Positions 17,819-26,683 of a DNA stretch of 64,000 bases are shown one piece after another. Location: contig CAVWQE010000013.1 in assembly GCA_963757135.1 (NCBI GenBank), forward strand, positions 1 to 64,000, written 5' to 3'. The first letter of the stretch is position 1, and each line of letters starts with the position of its first letter. Under the pieces are notes generated by a model. The model ran no database searches. It was not told the DNA's origin and saw only the letters and a list, made by a program, of their open reading frames with translations. The translations under genes were made by a program, and so were the position numbers. The stretch comes from Gp1-AA145 sp963757135. GTDB taxonomy: Bacteria; Acidobacteriota; Terriglobia; Terriglobales; Acidobacteriaceae.

Positions 17819-17820
17819 AT

Positions 17821-18483
17821 ATGGGAAGTCACTCAGCACATGTTACGAAAGCTGTTCTCGCAGGTCGCACCATACTGGATACGAGCTTCAGCAGTTGGCG
17901 AATGGCACACAGTGCTTGCCATAACGCCGCGAACCAAAAGTGGTCGGAGCTGAGCAGATTACTTCATCTTTTGCGGCCCCTTCGGCCGCTTTGGCTCATG
18001 GAGATCGGCGTGCACTCGGGCGGGACGCTAACTCTGTGGGCGCGAGTGGCCCACCCCGCCGCGAACCTCATCGGAATTGATGTTCGTATTTCTTCTAAAG
18101 CAGAAGAATGTACTCAGGCGAAGATAAAAAATTCCCAAACCGTGCACTTGATCGAAGCGGACTCGCACAGTGATTCAGGAATGGAAAAGGTGCGGGCGTG
18201 TCTCGGGGCCAATAAATTGGATTTCCTGTTCATCGACGGCGACCACGAGTATCACGGAGTTAAACGGGACTGGGAAATGTATTCGTCCTTCGTGCGTACG
18301 GGAGGGATTGTGGCCTTTCACGATATCGTCCCGGATCACGGTTCGCGATTCGGCATCAAGACGAATCACGACGCCGGCGGCGTGCACCAGTTGTGGGATG
18401 AAATCAAACACCGATTTCCCCATAAGGAGTTCATTGAAAGTCGGGCGCAGAACGGGTACGGGATTGGCGTGTTGACCTTCTAA
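17821..18483 (+). CDS. SAM-dependent methyltransferase (Methyltransf_24/CmcI-like)
   Basis: A 220-residue class I methyltransferase. The SAM-binding glycine loop is MEIGVHSGGTLTLW, followed by an acidic end of strand 2 (LIGIDVR) and the FLFIDGDHEYHGVKRDW segment that often supplies metal or substrate ligands. The start is ATG 17821, two bases after the stop of the polymerase gene and nine bases after GGAAGG. Its place in the locus suggests O-methylation of a sugar or capping of the chain. It shares its SAM motif with the methyltransferase at 61181-61891. Confidence 0.8.
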   Translation: MGSHSAHVTKAVLAGRTILDTSFSSWRMAHSACHNAANQKWSELSRLLHLLRPLRPLWLMEIGVHSGGTLTLWARVAHPAANLIGIDVRISSKAEECTQAKIKNSQTVHLIEADSHSDSGMEKVRACLGANKLDFLFIDGDHEYHGVKRDWEMYSSFVRTGGIVAFHDIVPDHGSRFGIKTNHDAGGVHQLWDEIKHRFPHKEFIESRAQNGYGIGVLTF

Positions 18484-18529
18484 CGAGCTTGAGATCTTTC
18501 ACGATTCTTCCGCGGATCAGCTCAAATCC

Positions 18530-19423
18530 ATGCCAAAAGCAGCTGTAATAACGGTCACATACAACAGCAGACATGTAATCGATGGATTTTTGACAAGTCT
18601 GCTGCGACAGACGCACGATGATTTCATCTTGTACCTCGTGGACAATGCGTCCAGCGATGGCACCTTGAACCGAGTTGGGGAGTACAAAGACCCCAGGATC
18701 AAAGTGATCGCTAATGAAAAAAACACGGGAGCAGCTGAGGGGAATAACCAGGGGATACGTGCCGCTCTGGCCGGCAACACCGACCTCATCTTGCTGATGA
18801 ACAACGATACGGAATTCGATCCACGCCTGATCGAGAACCTGGCCGCGGGCCTGGAAGAGTACTCGTGCGACATGATCGCTCCTAAAATACTCCTGCATTC
18901 CGACCCGAGCGTCATCTGGAGCGCAGGTGGTAGCTTCTATCCCGCAAGAGGGTATGCGAGTTACCTCTACGGACACGGCAAGGTCGATGAGGGGCAGTTC
19001 GATGTGGCGCGTCTCGTAGAGAATGCTCCCACAACGTGTTTGCTGGTACGGAGGCGGGTATTCGATCATATTGGGTTCCTGGATCCACGTTATTTTGCCT
19101 ACGTTGAAGACACTGATTTTTGCTATCGCGCGAAACTGGCGGGACTGAAGTTGATGTACCTCCCTAACATAAGAATGCTCCACAAGGAGCACAGTCTGAC
19201 CGGCGGCCTTTTCTCGGACTTCATGATGCGCTACACAACCCGCAACCGAACCTACTTCATGTTGAAACATTTCGGACGGTGGCGCGGCTCCTGTTACGTA
19301 TGCGCCTACCAGGTGTATTTGATTCTGCAACTACTATCGCGGCGGGTTAAGCCGTCGATGTTCTGGTTACGAGAGAAGGCCTTCTTTGAAGGGCTCAGAG
19401 TCTGGCGGGAAAGCCTGGCCTAA
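18530..19423 (+). CDS. Family 2 glycosyltransferase, rhamnosyltransferase-like
   Basis: A 297-residue GT-A enzyme: VITVTYNSRHVIDGFLTSLL at the N-terminus, LVDNASSDGT, the metal-binding region LLMNNDTEFDP, and the acceptor-side signature FAYVEDTDFCYRAKLAGLKL with a catalytic acidic residue. These features are those of WbbL/rhamnosyltransferase-type GT2 proteins, which use dTDP-rhamnose or related donors. Cytoplasmic, with a C-terminal hydrophobic stretch (CAYQVYLILQLL) that may attach it to the membrane. Its 3' end overlaps the candidate start of the flippase gene by 38 bases. Confidence 0.85.
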   Translation: MPKAAVITVTYNSRHVIDGFLTSLLRQTHDDFILYLVDNASSDGTLNRVGEYKDPRIKVIANEKNTGAAEGNNQGIRAALAGNTDLILLMNNDTEFDPRLIENLAAGLEEYSCDMIAPKILLHSDPSVIWSAGGSFYPARGYASYLYGHGKVDEGQFDVARLVENAPTTCLLVRRRVFDHIGFLDPRYFAYVEDTDFCYRAKLAGLKLMYLPNIRMLHKEHSLTGGLFSDFMMRYTTRNRTYFMLKHFGRWRGSCYVCAYQVYLILQLLSRRVKPSMFWLREKAFFEGLRVWRESLA

Positions 19424-21041
19424 GTACCCCCTGAAGCCCTATCGTCAATTTCTGCAGACGCCGCCTTTAAACGAGGCTAAAAATTTGACGCCGCCTCCCC
19501 TCCATCTCCCGCAGTCCGCCCCTGATCTGTCGGACAGGCAGAGCTTGAGTCGCATTGTCGCGAAGAATGCTGCCGTAAACCTTGTGCGGCTTGCCGGGAG
19601 TGGAATTGTCGCGCTCCTGCTGCCACCGCTGCTGGTCCGCGAAATGTCGAAGGCTGAGTACGGCGCTTGGGCCTTGCTACTTCAGTTGACCTTGTATGTG
19701 AGTTACTTCGATTTCGGTATTCAAACCGCGTTGGCAAGATTTGTTGCGCATGCGGACGCGCTCAATGATGCGGAACAGCGCGACGGAATCGCCAGCACGG
19801 CGTTAGCAATGCTGGCCGGCGCAGCCTTCCTCGGCTTCTGTTTTGTCATGGTTCTGACCTGGCGATTGCCAGGGATGTTTCCGCAGATGCCCGGCCGCCT
19901 TTACCACCCCGCACAGATTGCGTTGCTCCTTATGGGAGGCTCATTTGCCTTCGGGCTGCCGGCATCAGTGGTCTCGGCCTTCTTCACAGGAATGCAACGA
20001 AACGAGATACCTGCGGTCATTGCTGTTGCCAACAAGTTCGCGATTGGCATCCTTGTTATCGGCGTCGCTATGGTGCATGGGGGATTGGCCGCTATGGGTG
20101 CTGCCGTAGCTGTAGCCAATCTCGCGACCTACGGCGGGGCATTTGGCGCATGGCGCATTTATGCGAGACAAGTGACGTTGAGGTTGGCGCTCGTTTCAAA
20201 GGAATACCTTCGCAATATCAGCGCCTATTCGGGCAGCGTGGTCGTGTGGATGGCTGCGATGTTGATGGTTAGCGGCCTCGATTTGGTTATTGTCGGGATA
20301 TTCGACTACAAAGCCACTGCCTACTATGCGATCGCGGCAACTCTGACCAATTTTGTGGCCCAGGTACAAGGCGCAATTTTTACGGCACTTCTACCGGCAT
20401 CAGCTGTTCTGGAAGCACGCGGTGACGGCCGCGAACTGGGGCGACTCCTGATCTCCTCCACGCGATATGGAATGTTGAGTCTTCTTGCCATGGCTTTGCC
20501 TTTGCTCTTGGCTGGACGCGTCATTCTTCAGGTGTGGGCCGGTCCCGACTATGCCACTCACAGCACACTGATTCTGCAAGTTCTCGTCCTTGCGAACGTG
20601 ATAAGGCTGTGCGGATTGCCCTATGCGACGCTGCTTTTAGGTACCGGACAGCAAGGCAAAGTTATCATCTCTCCACTGGCAGAAGGTGTCACTAACTTGG
20701 CCTCAAGTATTGTAGGGGCTTACTATTTCGGCGCCATTGGAGTAGCTCTGGGGACGCTCATTGGCGCATTTGTAAGCGTCGGGTCACATCTGCTCTATAA
20801 CATGCCACGGACGGCCCTGATCTCGATTGACCGCCCTCGCTTTGTCAAAGACGGCCTGCTGCGGCCGCTCATGTGTGTCGCGCCTTTTGTTTTGTTGCTT
20901 CCTATCCGCAGTGCAAGTTTGTCGGTGCAGATGTCCTTCGCGGGCATCACCACCCTATGTGCACTTTTAATGGTCTGGAATTATGGGCTCATCAATCCCG
21001 AACGCGAAAGACTGGCGCACGTGGTGCGCTCGCTGACCTGA
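19386..21041 (+). CDS. Wzx-type polysaccharide flippase (MATE/MOP superfamily)
   Basis: A protein of up to 551 residues with about 12-14 membrane segments, of the polysaccharide biosynthesis (PST) family. The conserved N-terminal region is KNAAVNLVRLAGSGIVALLL followed by LVREMSKAEYGAWALLLQL. It should flip undecaprenyl-PP-linked repeat units to the periplasm for the polymerase. The start is unsure: TTG 19386 overlaps the preceding gene, no ATG occurs before the first helix, and a shorter start at TTG around 19543 is equally possible. Confidence 0.85.
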   Translation: MKGSESGGKAWPKYPLKPYRQFLQTPPLNEAKNLTPPPLHLPQSAPDLSDRQSLSRIVAKNAAVNLVRLAGSGIVALLLPPLLVREMSKAEYGAWALLLQLTLYVSYFDFGIQTALARFVAHADALNDAEQRDGIASTALAMLAGAAFLGFCFVMVLTWRLPGMFPQMPGRLYHPAQIALLLMGGSFAFGLPASVVSAFFTGMQRNEIPAVIAVANKFAIGILVIGVAMVHGGLAAMGAAVAVANLATYGGAFGAWRIYARQVTLRLALVSKEYLRNISAYSGSVVVWMAAMLMVSGLDLVIVGIFDYKATAYYAIAATLTNFVAQVQGAIFTALLPASAVLEARGDGRELGRLLISSTRYGMLSLLAMALPLLLAGRVILQVWAGPDYATHSTLILQVLVLANVIRLCGLPYATLLLGTGQQGKVIISPLAEGVTNLASSIVGAYYFGAIGVALGTLIGAFVSVGSHLLYNMPRTALISIDRPRFVKDGLLRPLMCVAPFVLLLPIRSASLSVQMSFAGITTLCALLMVWNYGLINPERERLAHVVRSLT

Positions 21042-21152
21042 TTACCGTCGTTCTACTGCTCACCGTTGATCAATCGAGACAGAAATCACAAAGCTGGGCT
21101 CGAGGCGTAACGACCTGGGGAACAAGTGTTTCCGCCTTGCCAGCCTGCCACG

Positions 21153-22442
21153 ATGAAAAATCTTAAGCTGGCATTTATCGGCGGTTTTGCTTTCAGTCCT
21201 AAGGGGACGATGCAGGCGCGGGCGCATCCGCTGGCGGGGGAACTGGTCAAGCTGGGGCACGAGGTCACAATCTTTCTTCCTCCCTATGACAACGCAGCAG
21301 ATCTCGGACGCGAGTGGGAGCAGGAAGGGGTGCGGGTATGGAATGCGGGAACGCCTTCGGCCAATTCTCGAAATCGAACGGACGGAACTCCCGCTTCTAA
21401 AGTCCACGGGGAAGCGCGCTGGCGGAGCTATCCCGGGCTGTTGCTGCAACTGCTCGCTGCTGTGAATCACTACAAGCCTGATCTGATTCATGTGTTCAAG
21501 CCCAAAGGTTTCGCGGGAGCCGCTGGAAGTTATTTGCTGGTGAAAGGCGACCGGGTCGTGCTCGATTGCGACGACTGGGAAGGCTGGGGCGGTTGGAACG
21601 AGGTGAAGCGGTATCCGTGGATCGTGAGGGAGTATATCGATCGCCAAGAACGCTGGATGATCCGGCGCGCGCACGCAGTCACGACGGCCAGCCGAGCGCT
21701 CGAAGGTCGCGCAGCGTCCCTTAGAGGACAAGGCGGAGGCGTGTACTACCTCCCGAACTGCGGTGCATCGCCGGCAAATGACGAAATTCAAAGATCGGTC
21801 CGATCGCTTTCTCCTGCGGAGACGAGAAGGGAACTCGGATTGCCCGAGGGGCCGTTGGTCTTGTACAGCGGCCACTTTGGCGAGCAACGGGGAGTGGCAA
21901 TATTCTGCCGTTCGGTGGCCCGGGTAGCGAAGGAAATGCCGATATCAGTGGTGCTGGTAGGGGATGGCCTTGACTCTATGCAGATTCAGCGAGAATTCCA
22001 ATCCCTGAAGGCGAGCATATATTTCTTCCCGCGACTCGCTTATCAAGACTTTCTGCGGGTCGTTTGGGCCAGCGACGTTGCGGCATTTCCTTATCCCGAC
22101 GACAGTGTGCATCACGCAAAATGTTCCGCAAGAATTGTTGATTACATGGCAATGGGGAAGCCGGTGCTTACCTCTCGCGTTGGTCAGAATCTCGAATACA
22201 TCGCGGATGGAATAAGCGGCATTCTTGCCGCGCCCGGGGACGAAGAGGCCTTCGTGAACGGCCTCGAGTTGTTGTTGCGGAATCCTGGACTCCGCGCGCG
22301 ACTGGGCCAGAATGCCGAAACCAGAATCCGCACCAAGTTTCAGTGGAATGGCGAAGCTTTGCAAAGCTGCCTGGCGGCTTACGAGCATGTCTTTCAACCA
22401 TCCACGCGTTTGCGTCTTCATCCGGCAGCGAAAGCTCAATAA
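21153..22442 (+). CDS. Family 4 glycosyltransferase
   Basis: A 429-residue GT-B enzyme. The N-terminal domain has the glycine-rich loop IGGFAFSPKGTMQARAHPLA and HPLAGELVKLGHEVTIF; the C-terminal, nucleotide-sugar domain shows LVLYSGHFGEQRGVAIF, VVLVGDG and ARIVDYMAMGKPVL-TSRVG. ATG 21153 is chosen for its match to the family N-terminus (MKNLKLAFIGG). An unusually Trp-rich stretch follows the first domain (DCDDWEGWGGWNEVKRYPW). It is part of the exopolysaccharide locus; donor and acceptor sugars are unknown. Confidence 0.85.
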   Translation: MKNLKLAFIGGFAFSPKGTMQARAHPLAGELVKLGHEVTIFLPPYDNAADLGREWEQEGVRVWNAGTPSANSRNRTDGTPASKVHGEARWRSYPGLLLQLLAAVNHYKPDLIHVFKPKGFAGAAGSYLLVKGDRVVLDCDDWEGWGGWNEVKRYPWIVREYIDRQERWMIRRAHAVTTASRALEGRAASLRGQGGGVYYLPNCGASPANDEIQRSVRSLSPAETRRELGLPEGPLVLYSGHFGEQRGVAIFCRSVARVAKEMPISVVLVGDGLDSMQIQREFQSLKASIYFFPRLAYQDFLRVVWASDVAAFPYPDDSVHHAKCSARIVDYMAMGKPVLTSRVGQNLEYIADGISGILAAPGDEEAFVNGLELLLRNPGLRARLGQNAETRIRTKFQWNGEALQSCLAAYEHVFQPSTRLRLHPAAKAQ

Positions 22443-22478
22443 CCATTTACCAAGAAAGTATCGCGCCCCGATTCTCGT

Positions 22479-23612
22479 ATGCCGAAGATTCTATTTTTAA
22501 CCGCTTATCCTATCGAGGACGCATCGTGCCGTTACCGCGTATATCAGTTCCTGCCATATTTTGAGCGTGCAGGGTACGAGTGCGCGGTTTCCGCGTTCTG
22601 TTCCGCGGAATTGTTTAGCGCACTCAAGTTCAGCGGAAGGATTCGGAAAAAGATTGCGGAAACGCTTCGCTGCGCTGTGCAGAGGCTTCCCCAGCTTTGT
22701 GATATTTCTAAATTTGACTTCATCGTTATTCACCGCGAGGCTTTTCCGTTCCTTACGCCGCTGGTAGAAAACTGGGTGTTGCGTCGGCATCAGAAAGTAA
22801 TCTTCAGTTTCGACGATGCCATTTACGCCGGACACAGCGAAGTGGCGCATCTGAATCACCCTACCCTGTATCGCTGGAAGCATGGTCGCAGGTATGACGA
22901 AGTGATTCGGCGCTGCACGCATGTCGTCGCTGGAAACCGCATCTTGGCGGAGTACGCACGACGCTTCAATTCAAGCGTCAGCGTGATTCCAACGGTGGTT
23001 GATTGCCGGCAATACCCACTGCGAGCAGGCGCGGAGGGCGCGCAAAGTTCGCGGCCCATGACTATCGGATGGATGGGTAGCCGCTCAACTGCACCATATC
23101 TCTCATTGGTCGAGTCTGCGTTGCGGCGGCTGGCGCACGCTTATCCCGGCGGAGTTTGTTTCCGCTTCATCGGCCATCCGGCATATGCGCCTAATATTCC
23201 GTATTCGCACTCGCTGCCTTTCGAGCTTGAAAGAGAAATCCAAGACCTGCACTCGATTGATATCGGGCTGATGCCTTTACCAGATACCGAATGGACCCGC
23301 GGCAAATGCGCCTTCAAAGCGATCCAATACATGGCGAGTGGCATTCCAGTTGTGGCGTCGCCTGTGGGAATAACTCCCGACCTGATCCAGCACGGCGTGA
23401 ATGGACTACTCGCATCTTCGTCTGACGACTGGTTCCGTGAGCTCGAACGCCTGATCTGCGACCGTGAGCTCAGAGCGAGGATCGCATTCGCAGGCCGGAA
23501 AACCGTCGAACAGTCTTACTCACTGGGAAAATGGGGGCCACGATTTGTGAGTTTGTTCGATCAACTTAATAGCGGCGATGGCATCTTACAAACCGAGCAG
23601 GTGGCGGCGTGA
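22479..23612 (+). CDS. GT-B glycosyltransferase (group 1-like)
   Basis: A 377-residue GT-B type enzyme with an atypical N-terminal domain (ILFLTAYPIEDASCRYRVYQ, FIVIHREAFPFLTP, IFSFDDAIYAGH) and a recognisable donor-binding domain (IGWMGSRSTAPYLSL, FRFIGHP, KCAFKAIQYMASGIPVV-ASPVGITPDLI). The stop overlaps the GTG of the next gene (GTGA), so the two are translationally coupled. The substrate is unknown; it is presumably one of the three transferases that build the repeat unit. Confidence 0.82.
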   Translation: MPKILFLTAYPIEDASCRYRVYQFLPYFERAGYECAVSAFCSAELFSALKFSGRIRKKIAETLRCAVQRLPQLCDISKFDFIVIHREAFPFLTPLVENWVLRRHQKVIFSFDDAIYAGHSEVAHLNHPTLYRWKHGRRYDEVIRRCTHVVAGNRILAEYARRFNSSVSVIPTVVDCRQYPLRAGAEGAQSSRPMTIGWMGSRSTAPYLSLVESALRRLAHAYPGGVCFRFIGHPAYAPNIPYSHSLPFELEREIQDLHSIDIGLMPLPDTEWTRGKCAFKAIQYMASGIPVVASPVGITPDLIQHGVNGLLASSSDDWFRELERLICDRELRARIAFAGRKTVEQSYSLGKWGPRFVSLFDQLNSGDGILQTEQVAA

Positions 23613-24277
23613 GTCGTAACATGCAACTTCTTCAGGCGAATTCGAGCGCGCTCCCGCTCGACAGTTCCCCTCGAGGTCGATTGTCCCATTCGATGAAGCG
23701 GGTGGTCGATGCGGTCGGTGCGGTCAGCCTTATTGTCGTTCTAGCTCCTCTGCTCGTGGTCATTACTGTGCTGGTGCTTGCGGCAGATGGCGCTCCGGTG
23801 CTGTACCGAAGACGCGTTGTAGGTCCTGGAGGAGCATTTGACGCCTTTAAATTCCGCACTATGCGTCGCGATGCCGACCGGATTCTTGAGCGCGATCAGG
23901 GAATGCGTACTGCGTTTCGCCAGAATTTCAAATTGAAGAGGGATCCGCGCGTCACCAGGCTGGGGTCAGTGCTGCGAAAGTTCAGCCTCGACGAGTTGCC
24001 GCAGCTGTTCAACGTGCTCGTCGGGCAGATGAGTCTGGTCGGGCCCCGAATGATTACCGCACCCGAACTGGAAAAATATGGAGAGCACAAGACGTTACTG
24101 CTTACCGTCAAACCCGGGCTCACGGGCTATTGGCAGGTGCACGGCCGGCAGGAAGTTTCGTACGCCGAGCGCGTGCGGATGGACGTTGATTACATTAAAA
24201 ACTGGAGCCTTCGCATGGACCTGGAACTATTGATGCTGACGCCGTTGCGTGTAATCCGCGGACGAGGAGCGTACTGA
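23609..24277 (+). CDS. Undecaprenyl-phosphate sugar-1-phosphate transferase (priming enzyme)
   Basis: A 222-residue bacterial sugar transferase of the monotopic phosphoglycosyl transferase type. One hydrophobic segment (AVSLIVVLAPLLVVITVLVL) precedes the catalytic domain with FKFRTMRRDAD, DPRVTRLGSVLRKFSLDELP and QMSLVGPRM, and ends with KPGLTGYWQVHGR. It links the first sugar phosphate to undecaprenyl phosphate on the inner leaflet. The protein lacks the extra N-terminal four-helix domain of WbaP/WcaJ, so it is the short form. The start is GTG 23609 in a GTGA overlap with the preceding gene. Confidence 0.9.
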   Translation: MSRNMQLLQANSSALPLDSSPRGRLSHSMKRVVDAVGAVSLIVVLAPLLVVITVLVLAADGAPVLYRRRVVGPGGAFDAFKFRTMRRDADRILERDQGMRTAFRQNFKLKRDPRVTRLGSVLRKFSLDELPQLFNVLVGQMSLVGPRMITAPELEKYGEHKTLLLTVKPGLTGYWQVHGRQEVSYAERVRMDVDYIKNWSLRMDLELLMLTPLRVIRGRGAY

Positions 24278-24279
24278 TC

Positions 24280-25281
24280 GTGGCAAGCATCCTGGTCACC
24301 GGCGGAGCGGGTTACGTGGGTTCGGTGTGTTGTCGGCGGCTCCTGGATGAGGGACATAAGGTCACCGTTATCGACGATCTTTCCAGTGGACGCGCTGCTG
24401 CTGTACCTGGCAGAGCTTCTCTCTACATCCTCGATTACGGCGATCGAGCCAACATCTCACGCCTGCTCGGGCACACACGCATTGATGCTGTCTTCCATTT
24501 TGCCGCCAAGGCGCTCATTCCGGAGTCAGTGTCGAATCCCGGAGTGTTCTTTGATGTGAACGTTTCTTCCGCCATTGCATTCCTGGAAGTGCTGCGCCGG
24601 TTTGGAGTGAAGCGATTTGTGTTTTCGTCTTCGGCGGCGGTGTATGGAAATCCGCAGTCGGCCTTCATCGATGAGGATGATTCTAAGCAGCCGGTAAATT
24701 CCTATGGTGAAAGCAAACTGATGCTCGAACGTGCGCTGCAATGGTACGCTGCGGCTTACGGATGGACAGTGGCGGCTTTCAGGTATTTCAACGCATCGGG
24801 GGCGACGCGGGAGGCAGGCGAGGACCATCAGCCGGAGACGCACATCATCCCCTTGTTGCTCGATGTCGCGGCTGGCGAGCGGCCGGCATTTGAAATCTAT
24901 GGGGACGATTACGACACGCCGGACGGAACCTGCGTTCGCGATTACGTTCACGTTTCCGATATCGCGGCTGCGCATATGTTGGCGTTGAACATGCCTCAAC
25001 GTGCGGGAATGAGGATCTACAACATCGGATGCGGTAAAGGGTATTCAGTACGCGAAGTGGTTGCTGCCGTGCAGCAGGTGACTGGAAGAAAAATACCGGT
25101 ACACATCTCGGCACGCCGGCCTGGAGATCCGCCCGCCTTGTGCGCCAGTCCAGCGAGAATCGAGCGCGAAATGCGATGGAAGCCACTGTGTTCCGACCTG
25201 CACCATACCATTCGCAGCGCTTGGGAGTGGAAAACCAACTCCAGAACGCGACGTGCGGTATATGAGCAGAAACTAGCGTGA
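24280..25281 (+). CDS. galE: UDP-glucose 4-epimerase
   Basis: A 333-residue extended short-chain dehydrogenase. It has the NAD-binding GGAGYVGSVCCRRLL, IDDLSSGRAAAV, HFAAKALIPESV, catalytic Y-x3-K in YGESKLMLERAL and FRYFNASGA, all typical of GalE. It interconverts UDP-glucose and UDP-galactose (or the N-acetyl forms) and so supplies donor sugars to the locus. GTG 24280 follows the preceding stop by two bases, with AGGAG about eleven bases upstream. It is the last gene of the plus-strand locus and meets the two-component operon tail to tail with only 14 bases between. Confidence 0.92.
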   Translation: MASILVTGGAGYVGSVCCRRLLDEGHKVTVIDDLSSGRAAAVPGRASLYILDYGDRANISRLLGHTRIDAVFHFAAKALIPESVSNPGVFFDVNVSSAIAFLEVLRRFGVKRFVFSSSAAVYGNPQSAFIDEDDSKQPVNSYGESKLMLERALQWYAAAYGWTVAAFRYFNASGATREAGEDHQPETHIIPLLLDVAAGERPAFEIYGDDYDTPDGTCVRDYVHVSDIAAAHMLALNMPQRAGMRIYNIGCGKGYSVREVVAAVQQVTGRKIPVHISARRPGDPPALCASPARIEREMRWKPLCSDLHHTIRSAWEWKTNSRTRRAVYEQKLA

Positions 25282-25295
25282 TCCAGTTGGCTGGA

Positions 25296-26675
25296 TTAGC
25301 TTTCTTCTTCGCGCCGCTCTTTACGGATGTCAATTCCAAGCTGCTCGGCCTTCTTGTAAAGATGGCTGCGCTCCAGGCCGAGTGTTTTTGCGGCATTGGT
25401 CATGTGGAAGCCGGCATGCTTCAGTTCCGCCAGAATCACTTCACGCTCGAAGCCTTCCACGCGTTCAGCTAATGTGCCGGTGTGAACGGTGCGGGCATTC
25501 GCCTCCGGCGCTGCTCGAAAAACAGAACCCACAGTTTCGAGTCCTACCTCATCGCCGGTGTTGAGCAACATCAGGCGCTCCACCACATTCCTTAGTTCGC
25601 GAACGTTACCCGGCCAGGAATATTCTTGCAATTCCTGGATTGTGGCCTCGCTGAACTTCACCGGCTTCCAGTTATTTTGTGCGCATACCAGTGCGGCAAA
25701 GTGCGTTATCAGGGCTGGGATATCTTCCCGGCGCTCCCGCAGCGGCGGAATCAGGAGCGGAAAAACAAAGACGCGGTGAAACAAGTCCTGCCGAAATTTG
25801 CCGTCGTGAACCAGCGCTTCGAGGTTACGGTGAGTTGCCACGATAACGCGAACGTCCACACGAGTCGGCTTCGTGGTGCCGATGCGCTCGACCTCACCCT
25901 CTTCCAGCACGCGCAACAACTTGGCCTGCATCATCAGTGGCATGTCGCCGATTTCGTCGAGAAACAGCGTCCCGTGATCCGCTTGCTCGAACTTACCGAC
26001 GTGACGCATGGCCGCGCCGGTAAAGGATCCTTTTTCGTGCCCGAACAACTCGGACTCGATGAGTTCAGCCGGTACCGCAGCACAATTTAGGGCGACAAAC
26101 GGCCCGGATGCGCGCGGACTTTTTTCATGCAGGGTACGCGCGACCAGCTCTTTGCCGGTCCCAGTCTCGCCCAGAATGCATACCCGCGTCTCAGTGGCGG
26201 CGACGCGTTCCACCTGCGCCATAACTTTCTTCATGGCGACGCCAGTCCATACGATTTCGTGATGACCCAGCCGCTGCCGAAGCTGGCGGTTCTCGGTTTC
26301 GAGCCGCTGCAGTTTGAGCGCATTTTCAACCGTAAGCAGCAGTTTGTCGGTGGAGATGGGTTTTTCCAGAAAATCTATTGCGCCAAGTTTTGTCGCACGC
26401 ACCGCCATCTCGATTTGTGCCTGCCCTGACATCATTACGACTGGCGTGTTGACACCCTGAGCGCGCAAGCCTTCGAGCAGAGCAAGCCCGTCTTTCCCGG
26501 GCATGACTACGTCCGAGAAAATCAGATCAAACGTCTCCGACTTCGCAAGCTCGATGGCTTTCGCCGCGTTATCGCAAACTGTGGCTTCGTGTCCCGCCAG
26601 GCGAAAGGCGCGGGACAGCGACGCCAGGGTGCTGGCTTCGTCATCCACGATCAACAGATTTGCCTTGCGCGGCAA
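25296..26675 (-). CDS. Sigma-54-dependent response regulator, NtrC family
   Basis: A 459-residue regulator in three parts: receiver (LLIVDDEASTLASLSRAF, phosphorylatable Asp in IFSDVVMPGKDG), AAA+ domain (Walker A GETGTGKE, sigma-54 contact loop GSFTGA with Ser in place of the usual first Ala, Walker B GTLFLDEIGDMP) and a Fis-type helix-turn-helix (NAAKTLGLERSHLYKKAEQL). The start is TTG 26675, preceded by AGGAGAA and placed nine bases after the kinase stop; the frame stays open for 74 more codons upstream inside the kinase gene, but this is not family-like. It would activate sigma-54 promoters when phosphorylated by the adjacent kinase. No -24/-12 site was found by eye in the window. Confidence 0.92.
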   Translation of the reverse strand: MPRKANLLIVDDEASTLASLSRAFRLAGHEATVCDNAAKAIELAKSETFDLIFSDVVMPGKDGLALLEGLRAQGVNTPVVMMSGQAQIEMAVRATKLGAIDFLEKPISTDKLLLTVENALKLQRLETENRQLRQRLGHHEIVWTGVAMKKVMAQVERVAATETRVCILGETGTGKELVARTLHEKSPRASGPFVALNCAAVPAELIESELFGHEKGSFTGAAMRHVGKFEQADHGTLFLDEIGDMPLMMQAKLLRVLEEGEVERIGTTKPTRVDVRVIVATHRNLEALVHDGKFRQDLFHRVFVFPLLIPPLRERREDIPALITHFAALVCAQNNWKPVKFSEATIQELQEYSWPGNVRELRNVVERLMLLNTGDEVGLETVGSVFRAAPEANARTVHTGTLAERVEGFEREVILAELKHAGFHMTNAAKTLGLERSHLYKKAEQLGIDIRKERREEES

Positions 26676-26683
26676 GGTTTCTC

